From assembly GCF_003336705.1 (NCBI RefSeq), contig NZ_QMDL01000001.1, positions 992,001-1,056,000 of the forward strand: a stretch of 64,000 nt of DNA, written 5' to 3'. A model generated the notes under the pieces. It was not told the DNA's origin. It saw only the letters and a program-made list of their open reading frames with translations, and did not search any database. How positions within the stretch are numbered: the stretch's first letter is position 1; the number at the start of each line of letters is the position of its first letter. Of the stretch, positions 57,495-64,000 are shown in pieces. The stretch is from Marinobacter litoralis (lineage in GTDB: Bacteria; Pseudomonadota; Gammaproteobacteria; Pseudomonadales; Oleiphilaceae). A program made the position numbers and the translations under genes.

Positions 57495-57521
57495 AAAAAG
57501 GCACCCTAGGGTGCCTTTTTT
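57495..57521. terminator. Bidirectional intrinsic terminator after etfA
   Basis: A near-perfect palindrome AAAAAGGCACCC-TA-GGGTGCCTTTTT (arms 57495-57506 and 57509-57520). The minus-strand stop codon of the next gene (57506-57508) lies inside it, so it ends both convergent genes. Confidence 0.93.
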
Positions 57522-57961
57522 GTTTTGGAGATAATTCGCTTCTCGGCTTTACCGATGAACAAGCTGTCGGCCAGAATGTGCACCGCTTTATTGGTGGTTC
57601 TCACCACCTGATACACCTGTTCGCTTTTCTCGTGATGGGTTTGCTTGACCTTGCGGGCGGTGTTTTTGAATTCTTCATCTTTGGCGAACCGGTCAATCAA
57701 ACCAAAGGTGGTATTGGCGATGACCTTGTGTACTTTCTCAACGGCGGTTGTACCACCGGATACCGTGTCTTCCATCAGCTTGGCACGATTTCGCACCTCA
57801 AGCAGCTCCATTCTTTTTTGCTGAATACGGCTGTGAGTCTGTAGCCGGCTAGCGTTCAGAATGCGTAGTTTTTTACGAGATTCGGCGGACTGCTTGAAAC
57901 CTGCAGCCAGCAGGCATCCGCTCACCGTTAAACCCACCCCAGTGGCTATCAATGTCATCAT
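57506..57961 (-). CDS. Hypothetical small membrane-anchored protein
   Basis: A 151-residue basic protein. One hydrophobic N-terminal segment (about 3-22, TLIATGVGLTVSGCLLAAGF) could be a membrane anchor. The rest is helical and Lys/Arg/Glu-rich, probably coiled coil (about 35-70), ending AEKRIISKTKKAP. I recognise no family. It lies 11 bp downstream of another small membrane protein on the same strand, so the two form a mini-operon. Its stop is inside the etfA terminator. Confidence 0.75.
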   Translation of the reverse strand: MMTLIATGVGLTVSGCLLAAGFKQSAESRKKLRILNASRLQTHSRIQQKRMELLEVRNRAKLMEDTVSGGTTAVEKVHKVIANTTFGLIDRFAKDEEFKNTARKVKQTHHEKSEQVYQVVRTTNKAVHILADSLFIGKAEKRIISKTKKAP

Positions 57962-57972
57962 GTTGGTTTGCC

Positions 57973-58302
57973 TCAGCGGTATTCAATCTGCATATCAACA
58001 TCAATTTCCCGCTCTTCCAGTTCGCTCGTTAACTCCTTGAGAACTTCCTGATACACCATTTTGGTTGCCATGGTTGGCAAACGGTCACCAATCAGGCGAC
58101 CGGCTCTTGATTCCCGCTTGGCCAGGCCGATAGGGTCGGTTACTTTCAGAACAATCGCCAGTTCCGGGTCGGGTTGCTGTGCCGGAATATTTTCACGTTC
58201 AAGCATTTGATTAATCATCTTGCGTTGCTCCAGCAGTTGCCAGAGTAAAAGGCCACTCAGGGCCGCAAGAACGAAACTCGTTATAACCAGGAATACAGTC
58301 AC
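57973..58302 (-). CDS. Hypothetical small single-span membrane protein
   Basis: A 109-residue protein with one N-terminal membrane segment (about 4-24, FLVITSFVLAALSGLLLWQL). A short coiled region (QRKMINQMLERENI) and a soluble C-terminal domain with TDPIGLAKRESRAGRLIGDR and an acidic tail follow. I recognise no family. It is the first gene of a two-gene unit with 57506-57961 and diverges from the saccharopine-dehydrogenase-like gene. Confidence 0.75.
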   Translation of the reverse strand: MTVFLVITSFVLAALSGLLLWQLLEQRKMINQMLERENIPAQQPDPELAIVLKVTDPIGLAKRESRAGRLIGDRLPTMATKMVYQEVLKELTSELEEREIDVDMQIEYR

Positions 58303-58469
58303 GTATGTCCTCCGGGGTATTTGCTAAGGTAGTACCAGTTTGAACCTGCTTGGCGGTTAAACGATTGGCCGGAAGGACGCAATTTTCATGAAAAGATGAA
58401 AGTAACACGCACGATTAAACCTGTTACCATCGTTTCCATCATAAAATCCAATAAAGACAAGGACACGCA

Positions 58470-59708
58470 ATGACAACCACACAGGCAAACTACGATCTGA
58501 TTGTATTTGGTGCCACCAGTTTTGTTGGCCAAATCCTAACCGATTACCTTGCCAAAAATTACGGCGTAAACGGTGATCTGAAGTGGGCCATTGCCGGTCG
58601 CTCCGAAAGCAAACTGAATGACGTGAAGGCCACATTAGGTTCTAACGCTGCAGACTTGCCTGTGCTGATTGCCGATGCCAGCGACGAAACCGCGTTGATT
58701 GCTCTGTGCGAGCAAACCAAACTCGTGATCTCAACCGTGGGCCCATACGCGCTGTATGGTGAGCCGCTGATCAAAGCGTGTGTGAGCACGGGCACCGATT
58801 ACTGTGATTTGACTGGCGAAGTTCAGTGGATCGGCCGAATGATCAAGCGTTACGAAGATCAGGCTAAGGAAAGTGGCGCGCGTATCGTGCATTGTTGCGG
58901 GTTTGATTCGATTCCATCCGATATGGGTGTTTGGTTCCTTCAGAAACATGCCGAGGAAACCTTTGGCGAGCCCTGCCAAGACGTTCGTATGCGAGTAAAA
59001 GTGGCCAAGGGCGGCCTGTCTGGGGGCACCGTTGCTTCCATGATCAATATCGCGAAAGAAATGGGTGCTGATCCCAAACTGCGTAAAGAGCTGGCGAATC
59101 CGTTCTCAATCTGCCCGCCGGAGCATCGCTCAAAGACACGGCAGCCGAGTTTGAAGTCTGCCGAGTTCGACAAAGATTTCGGTGTTTGGTTAGCGCCGTT
59201 CGTGATGGGGGCCATTAACACCCGTGTGGTTCACCGTTCGAACGCATTGCAGGGCGCGCGCTACGGCAAAGAGTTCACCTACGATGAAGCCATCATGACA
59301 GGGCAGGGCGCCAAAGGCCGGTTAACTGCCTACGGTGTGGTCGCTGCGTTAGGCACCTTCCTTGCCGCCTCTGCGATAAAGCCCACCCGCTGGGTCGTCG
59401 AGAAGCTGGTGCCTCAGCCAGGTGAAGGTCCAACTCCTGAAGCCCAGGAAGCCGGGTTTTATGACATTCGCTTTATTGGCCGCACACAAACCGGCAAAAC
59501 CATGATCACCAAAGTAACCGGTGACCGGGACCCCGGCTACGGTTCAACCGCTAAAATGCTGGGTGAAGCCGGAGTCTGCCTGGCTCAGGAGATTGGTGAC
59601 GAATTGCCCGGCGGTTTCTGGACACCGTCTTCAGCTATGGACGGCAAACTCCTTGAGCGCCTGACCAGCAACGCTGGCCTGACCTTCGAGGTGGTGGAAA
59701 CCCGCTAA
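58470..59708 (+). CDS. Saccharopine dehydrogenase-like NAD(P)-binding protein
   Basis: A 412-residue oxidoreductase-fold protein of the saccharopine dehydrogenase / trans-acting enoyl reductase family. N-terminal Rossmann motif LIVFGATSFVGQILTDYLAK (10-29), then KWAIAGRSESKLNDV, VISTVGPYALYGEPLIKAC, and GTDYCDLTGEVQWIGRMI. The block RIVHCCGFDSIPSDMGVWFL is typical of the lipid-associated branch rather than true lysine metabolism. A weak hydrophobic segment near residue 285 (AYGVVAALGTFLAASA) suggests membrane association. Substrate unknown. It converges on cydC with 4 bp between stops. Confidence 0.88.
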   Translation: MTTTQANYDLIVFGATSFVGQILTDYLAKNYGVNGDLKWAIAGRSESKLNDVKATLGSNAADLPVLIADASDETALIALCEQTKLVISTVGPYALYGEPLIKACVSTGTDYCDLTGEVQWIGRMIKRYEDQAKESGARIVHCCGFDSIPSDMGVWFLQKHAEETFGEPCQDVRMRVKVAKGGLSGGTVASMINIAKEMGADPKLRKELANPFSICPPEHRSKTRQPSLKSAEFDKDFGVWLAPFVMGAINTRVVHRSNALQGARYGKEFTYDEAIMTGQGAKGRLTAYGVVAALGTFLAASAIKPTRWVVEKLVPQPGEGPTPEAQEAGFYDIRFIGRTQTGKTMITKVTGDRDPGYGSTAKMLGEAGVCLAQEIGDELPGGFWTPSSAMDGKLLERLTSNAGLTFEVVETR

Positions 59709-59712
59709 GCGC

Positions 59713-61314
59713 CTAATTCAGGTGCAGTACGTGGTCGGAAGGCAACAGCGCTTCCGGCCCGTGCCCCAGGCTGATGACCGTGCGGCCTTCAAGCCAGCGG
59801 TCAATCAGCGGGGTAATGCGTTTGCGTGTATCGGTGTCTACGCCGGTGAACGGCTCGTCCAGAATAACCAAAGGCGCGTTTGATAGCAGTACCCGGGCCA
59901 ACACCAAGCGGCGGGCTTCCCCTCCGGATAGCCGGTTACCACCGCTTCCCAGCCATGTGTCCAGCCCCTCGTTTTCCCGCGTAAATCTCTCTGCCAGTTC
60001 CACCAGCTCTAACACCCGCCATAGATCTGCATCGGTTGCGTTGGGATTGCCCAGCAGCAGGTTAGTTTTCAAGGTGTCTTCGAACACCACGGTGCTTTGA
60101 GTGAGGTAGGCACATGGCGGGCATTCAAGGGTTCCGGTCAAAGCGGGCGTCACCCGCGCAAAGGTATCCGCCAAGGAAGATTTGCCGCTTCCCGATGCGC
60201 CAACAATTCCGAGGCGTTCACCTTCTTGTACAGTGAGCGAGAAATGCGTCATGACCGGCGCATTGCCGGGGTAGCCAATGGTAAGGTCCGACGCTATCAG
60301 CGTGGAGCTTGTGGCTGGGCTCACCGGTTGAACTGCAGAGGGTTCAACGTCTTTGTTCAGGCGCCTCGCAGCGGCCAGAGTTGCTCCCAGTTTTCCAAAC
60401 GCATCCGGGAGCATGGCATAGACTTCGTTAAGCCCCAGTAGCACGATAGGTAGCATGACCAACACCGGACCGGACACCGCCCCCTTATGAAAGAGCGCGA
60501 AACCTGACCAGAGGACAAACACTGCGGAGAGGTTGATCAATAACTGAGCAGCTGAAAGGTGCCAGCCGGCCTGCGTTTCGATGACTGCCTGATCTTTGTC
60601 GAGCGCGAGTGATTGTCGTTTTAGCAGCGCGGCGTGCTTTCCGATTCGCCCTGCGGCGGTCAGTTCTGAAAACCCTTCCAGATGTTCAATAACGTCGCTG
60701 CGCAGATGCTCATGGCGGTCATTCAGCTCGCCCGAAAGTGCTTGAGTTCGGCGATACAGCGCCCAGCTGGCCATCACAAACGCCGTTGCCAGAAAGCCCA
60801 GTGCAGTAAGAGCTGTCTCAAGGTCAAGCAGAAGCCAAACCAGTAATACCACCAGTAAGGTGACCACCGCGGCCAGAGCGGTAGGAGCCACAAGCCTTAG
60901 ATACAGGGTATCCAACGCATCGACATCGGCCGTGAGTCGCGATAGCCATTGGGCGCCTTTTTGGAGCCCTCTGTCGCGGTGGCCGGCTTGTGCCATTTGA
61001 TCAAACAGCGCTACGCGAATATCGGTTAGCAGGCGCAAAACCGTGTTGTGGTTATACAGCCGCTCGAAATAGCGGGCAACGGTGCGCGACACCGCAAAGA
61101 ACCGGATGCCACCACCGGGCACGTACAAATTGATGTAGGCCTGAATGCCCGCCGCAAACAGCAAACCCACTAAAGCCGTTTCAGTGAGAAACCAGCCGGA
61201 CAAAGCGAGCAGGGCAATGCCGGAAATCAAGGTGGCTAACAGCAACAGCGCGCCAATCACCAAGCGACCACGGCGTTGCAGTATCAGATTGAGCCAGGGG
61301 CGAAGCTCACGCAT
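59713..61314 (-). CDS. cydC: ABC transporter CydC (bd-oxidase assembly, thiol export)
   Basis: Half of the CydDC heterodimeric exporter that sends glutathione/cysteine to the periplasm and is needed for bd-type oxidase assembly. An N-terminal six-span membrane domain (about 15-300), then ATPase: Walker A GIVGASGSGKSSLADTF, signature NRLSGGEARRLVLARVLL, Walker B LVILDEPFTGVD. 533 residues. It overlaps cydD by 8 bp and is the last gene of cyd(A)B-D-C. Confidence 0.92.
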   Translation of the reverse strand: MRELRPWLNLILQRRGRLVIGALLLLATLISGIALLALSGWFLTETALVGLLFAAGIQAYINLYVPGGGIRFFAVSRTVARYFERLYNHNTVLRLLTDIRVALFDQMAQAGHRDRGLQKGAQWLSRLTADVDALDTLYLRLVAPTALAAVVTLLVVLLVWLLLDLETALTALGFLATAFVMASWALYRRTQALSGELNDRHEHLRSDVIEHLEGFSELTAAGRIGKHAALLKRQSLALDKDQAVIETQAGWHLSAAQLLINLSAVFVLWSGFALFHKGAVSGPVLVMLPIVLLGLNEVYAMLPDAFGKLGATLAAARRLNKDVEPSAVQPVSPATSSTLIASDLTIGYPGNAPVMTHFSLTVQEGERLGIVGASGSGKSSLADTFARVTPALTGTLECPPCAYLTQSTVVFEDTLKTNLLLGNPNATDADLWRVLELVELAERFTRENEGLDTWLGSGGNRLSGGEARRLVLARVLLSNAPLVILDEPFTGVDTDTRKRITPLIDRWLEGRTVISLGHGPEALLPSDHVLHLN

Positions 61315-62980
61315 CTTTCACCTCGCCGTCGTGAACGATCAACAGCCGATCGGCCAGCGTCATCAGGGCTTGATGATGGGTGGAGAGAATCACGGTTTTG
61401 CCTGCTTCCGACAGTTTGTGCAGCGCTTCCAGCACGTGGATTTCACTGGTGGCATCCAAACCGGCGGTGGGTTCGTCCAGAATCACCAAGTCGTAATCGG
61501 CCAGAAAAATCCGGGCCAAACTCAAGCGCCGGGCTTGGCCACCTGACAGGCCCTGGCCGTCTTCGCCAATTTTGCTGTAGATACCTTGCTCCCGGTGTTC
61601 AACCAAATCGGCCAAGCCAACCTGATGAAGGGCTCTTTCAATGGCAATATCCGAGGCGTCCGGACTGGTCATTCGCAAGTTGTCGGCCCAACTGCCTTGA
61701 ATCCAGAAACCTTTCTGGCCGAGCCAGCCGAAGGGTTGCTCACCGGCGGGCTTGCCAAATATCGAGATTGAGCCGGAAACCGGTTGCAGAAATCCCGCCA
61801 GCATATGTAGCAGCGACGACTTGCCGCCACCGGAAGGGCCGGTCAGCACAATGGTTTCACCCTTTTTAATGGTCAGTGTCACGTTCCTGATGACTTCCGG
61901 GCCAGTGTCGTAGCATAGAGACACACGTTGGATTGCGATCACAGCAGCATCATTTGTACTCGACGAGCCGGTTGTTTTGGTGGGCGAAGCCGGTTGATCA
62001 AGGCGCGCCAGAATCTCTGCGCTGGCACCAAGGGCGGCTGCTCTATCGTGGTAATGCTGGGACAGAGTCCGCAGGGGTTGAAAAAATTCCGGAGCCAACA
62101 ACAAAATCAACAAGCCCGAAAACAGCGTAAGCTCTGAACTTGGCCCGAACGAGATATAGCCCAACAGCCCGAAACCTATGTAGATCGCAATCACTGCAAT
62201 GGCCACCGATGCAAAGAACTCCAGCACCGCAGACGACAGGAAGGCAATCTTCAGGGTCTTTAGCGTAATCAGGCGAAATTGATCGGAGCGCTGGTGCAGC
62301 GTGGCGCTGGCTTGGGCCGTTTGCCCAAATAACTGGAGGGTGGTTAGCCCCCGAACCTTGTCGAGAAACTGGCCGGAAAGCCGGCTGACGGTTTCAAAAT
62401 GTTGCTGGTTAACCTTCTCTGCACCCATGCCCACCAGAGCCATGAATAAAGGAATCAAGGGCGCGGATAACACCAGGAAAATACCCGCCAGCCAATCCAG
62501 CCAGAACACCACGGCCAGAATCATCAACGGTACAATCACCGATAACATCATTTGCGGAAGAAAACGGGCGAAGTAGCCATGCAGGGCTTCAACGTGATCC
62601 AGCCATTCCCGGGCAAGGGAAGCGGCAGACGCGTCTGCCAGAGCCACAGGCCCGAGGGCTTGCCATTTGCGATGCAATTGCCGGCGAACATCGCGGCGCA
62701 CTTCTTCACTGCAGCGTGCGGCAAAGCGGGTTTGTAAGCCTTGGCCAAGGGCGCGCAGTACGAGCACCGCTACCAAAACGAGAAATGCAGGAGTAAGGCT
62801 GGCTACCGGCTGGTGCTCGATAACCCCTTGGTATACCAGCCAGGCCAGCAGCGCCATCTGTACGATGGTTGCCAGCCCAACCCATACGCCGGCTAACACC
62901 GTGGCGCGTATCCAGCGCTGGCTGCTCTTGGTTAATCCAGACAGCCAGCGCCGGACACGGGCCGGGTCTGACGAGTCCAC
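61307..62980 (-). CDS. cydD: ABC transporter CydD (bd-oxidase assembly, thiol export)
   Basis: Partner of CydC. Membrane domain about 25-310, ATPase C-terminal: Walker A VLTGPSGGGKSSLLHMLAG, signature QGLSGGQARRLSLARIFL, Walker B LVILDEPTAGLD, switch His in ILSTHHQALM. 557 residues. The start is a GTG at 62980 directly after the cydB stop, so it is translationally linked to the oxidase subunit genes. Confidence 0.92.
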   Translation of the reverse strand: MDSSDPARVRRWLSGLTKSSQRWIRATVLAGVWVGLATIVQMALLAWLVYQGVIEHQPVASLTPAFLVLVAVLVLRALGQGLQTRFAARCSEEVRRDVRRQLHRKWQALGPVALADASAASLAREWLDHVEALHGYFARFLPQMMLSVIVPLMILAVVFWLDWLAGIFLVLSAPLIPLFMALVGMGAEKVNQQHFETVSRLSGQFLDKVRGLTTLQLFGQTAQASATLHQRSDQFRLITLKTLKIAFLSSAVLEFFASVAIAVIAIYIGFGLLGYISFGPSSELTLFSGLLILLLAPEFFQPLRTLSQHYHDRAAALGASAEILARLDQPASPTKTTGSSSTNDAAVIAIQRVSLCYDTGPEVIRNVTLTIKKGETIVLTGPSGGGKSSLLHMLAGFLQPVSGSISIFGKPAGEQPFGWLGQKGFWIQGSWADNLRMTSPDASDIAIERALHQVGLADLVEHREQGIYSKIGEDGQGLSGGQARRLSLARIFLADYDLVILDEPTAGLDATSEIHVLEALHKLSEAGKTVILSTHHQALMTLADRLLIVHDGEVKDA

Positions 62981-63982
62981 TTAGTGGTACCCCTCTCCGG
63001 CGCGTACCTTGCCGCGGAACACCCAATAGGTCCATGCGGTGTAAACCAGAATGATCGGAATAACGAACAGCAACCCGAGCAACAAGAACAGCTGCGCTTC
63101 CGGAGCCGAGGCGGCATCCCATAGGGTGTAGTCGGGTGGCACCACATACGGCCAACGGCTAACGATCAAGCCCAGGTAAGTGGTGATGAACAGCCCCATG
63201 GTGGCCACGAACGGCATGCCTTCAAAGCGGTTGCGAACCGAACGCCAGATCTGGAACGCGCACAGCAAGGTGATGGCTGGCAGAATCCAGATAATACCCA
63301 GATTCGAGAACCAGCGCTCCCAAACAAAGTTGTCAACGAAGGGCGTCCACACACTGATGATGCCAAACACCATCAGTACGGTGAACAACAGCGGCGTAGT
63401 AATGCGGTAAGCCCAGTCTTGCAGGCGACCTTCGGTTTTCAGGATCAGCCAGGTTGAGCCGAGCAAGGCATAGCCCGCCAAGGTGCCCAAACCGGTTAAC
63501 ACGGTAAAGGGCGTTAGCCAGTCCAGCGCGCCGCCAACGTACACGCCATCCACGGTGTTAAAACCCTGAATATAAGCGCCAACCACGGCCCCTTGAGCGA
63601 AAGTGGCAATGGTAGAGCCGCCCGCAAACGACCAGTTCCAAAGGTAGCGAGAGCTGCGCGCCTTGAACCGGAATTCAAAGGCAACGCCCCGGAAAATCAA
63701 ACCCGCCAGCATCAAAAACACACCAATGTACATCGCCGGAAGAATGATGCTGTACACCATCGGAAACGCAGCCAGCAATCCGGCCCCGCCCAGCACCAGC
63801 CAGGTTTCATTGCCGTCCCAGACCGGTGCCACCGAATTCATCATGGTGTCCCGATCTTCTTCCGAAGGTGCAAAGGGAAACAAGATTCCGATGCCCAGAT
63901 CAAAGCCGTCCATCAGGACGTACATGATAATTCCAAAACCGATAATAAATGCCCAGATGAGGGCTAAGTCGAACACTTCCAT
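62981..63982 (-). CDS. cydB: Cytochrome bd-type quinol oxidase subunit II (CydB, CioB-like)
   Basis: Membrane subunit II of a quinol oxidase that reduces oxygen. 333 residues with about eight to nine membrane segments. The family motif MDGFDLGIGILFPFAPSEED is at about 24-43, and VAPVWDGNETWLVLGGAGLL at about 52-71. The short length and the FPFAPSEEDRDTMMNSVAPVWDGNETW block are like the cyanide-insensitive CioB branch. The start at 63982 has AGGGGGG upstream; subunit I (cydA/cioA) would be beyond the right edge, and a TGA at 63998-64000 on the minus strand may be its stop. Confidence 0.93.
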   Translation of the reverse strand: MEVFDLALIWAFIIGFGIIMYVLMDGFDLGIGILFPFAPSEEDRDTMMNSVAPVWDGNETWLVLGGAGLLAAFPMVYSIILPAMYIGVFLMLAGLIFRGVAFEFRFKARSSRYLWNWSFAGGSTIATFAQGAVVGAYIQGFNTVDGVYVGGALDWLTPFTVLTGLGTLAGYALLGSTWLILKTEGRLQDWAYRITTPLLFTVLMVFGIISVWTPFVDNFVWERWFSNLGIIWILPAITLLCAFQIWRSVRNRFEGMPFVATMGLFITTYLGLIVSRWPYVVPPDYTLWDAASAPEAQLFLLLGLLFVIPIILVYTAWTYWVFRGKVRAGEGYH

Positions 63983-64000
63983 TATTGCTGCCCCCCTTCA

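Overview
The window looks like ordinary chromosome from a marine gammaproteobacterium close to Marinobacter or Pseudomonas. This is inferred from gene content and order, not from a database match. Four gene strings are typical of that group: mltD-gloB-methyltransferase-rnhA-dnaQ-fimL, tusDCB-tusE-yccA-tRNA-Ser, cysI with its DUF934 partner, and the HsbR/HsbA-type regulator pair upstream of gpsA-sixA. I see no insertion sequence, prophage, integrase, CRISPR array or rRNA.

Layout. 1-5056: minus-strand peptide importer yejA-yejB-yejE behind the lytic transglycosylase mltD. 5233-9985: gloB diverges from a methyltransferase-rnhA-dnaQ string, followed by fimL. 10060-14466: SCP2 protein, SohB protease, sulfite reductase with DUF934, a 34-residue membrane peptide and DUF2970. 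14481-22736: cobalamin-dependent methionine synthase, NfuA, a DUF445 membrane protein, the Tus sulfur relay (tRNA 2-thiolation) and a YccA-type membrane protein. 23028-33411: tRNA-Ser(UGA) and a complete glycerol module, with glpD and glpR facing glpK-glpSTPQUV. An ATP-driven importer stands where a GlpF facilitator would be expected.

33548-38558: a small CxxC protein, ferrochelatase, a Blh/PmpAB-like sulfur group, a PhaI-like phasin with a PhaD-like regulator, and exonuclease III. 38641-45551: eight tightly coupled minus-strand genes that look like a membrane fatty-acid modification operon (desaturase, NTF2-like, SDR, FAD oxidoreductase, DUF1365, Cfa-like methyltransferase, DUF2878, secreted unknown). 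A renalase-like flavoprotein diverges from it only 8 bp away. 46591-53691: HD hydrolase, the HsbR/HsbA-like switch, gpsA, sixA, a radical SAM protein, DUF1285 and SlyD. 53807-57478: electron-transfer flavoprotein genes (ETF-QO diverging from etfBA) around a perfect palindrome. 57506-64000: two unknown small membrane proteins, a saccharopine-dehydrogenase-like protein, and cydBDC of a bd-type oxidase that continues past the right edge.

Connections. Glycerol enters by GlpSTPQUV, is phosphorylated by GlpK and oxidised by GlpD; GpsA makes the same intermediate for phospholipid synthesis. ETF/ETF-QO feeds electrons from fatty-acid oxidation to quinone, and CydB belongs to a terminal quinol oxidase. 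TusBCDE, NfuA, CysI and the PmpAB/Blh group all handle sulfur or Fe-S.

The two items most worth pursuing are the complementary defects in the glycerol transporter ATPases GlpS and GlpT, and the eight-gene lipid operon whose Cfa-like enzyme has altered active-site residues.
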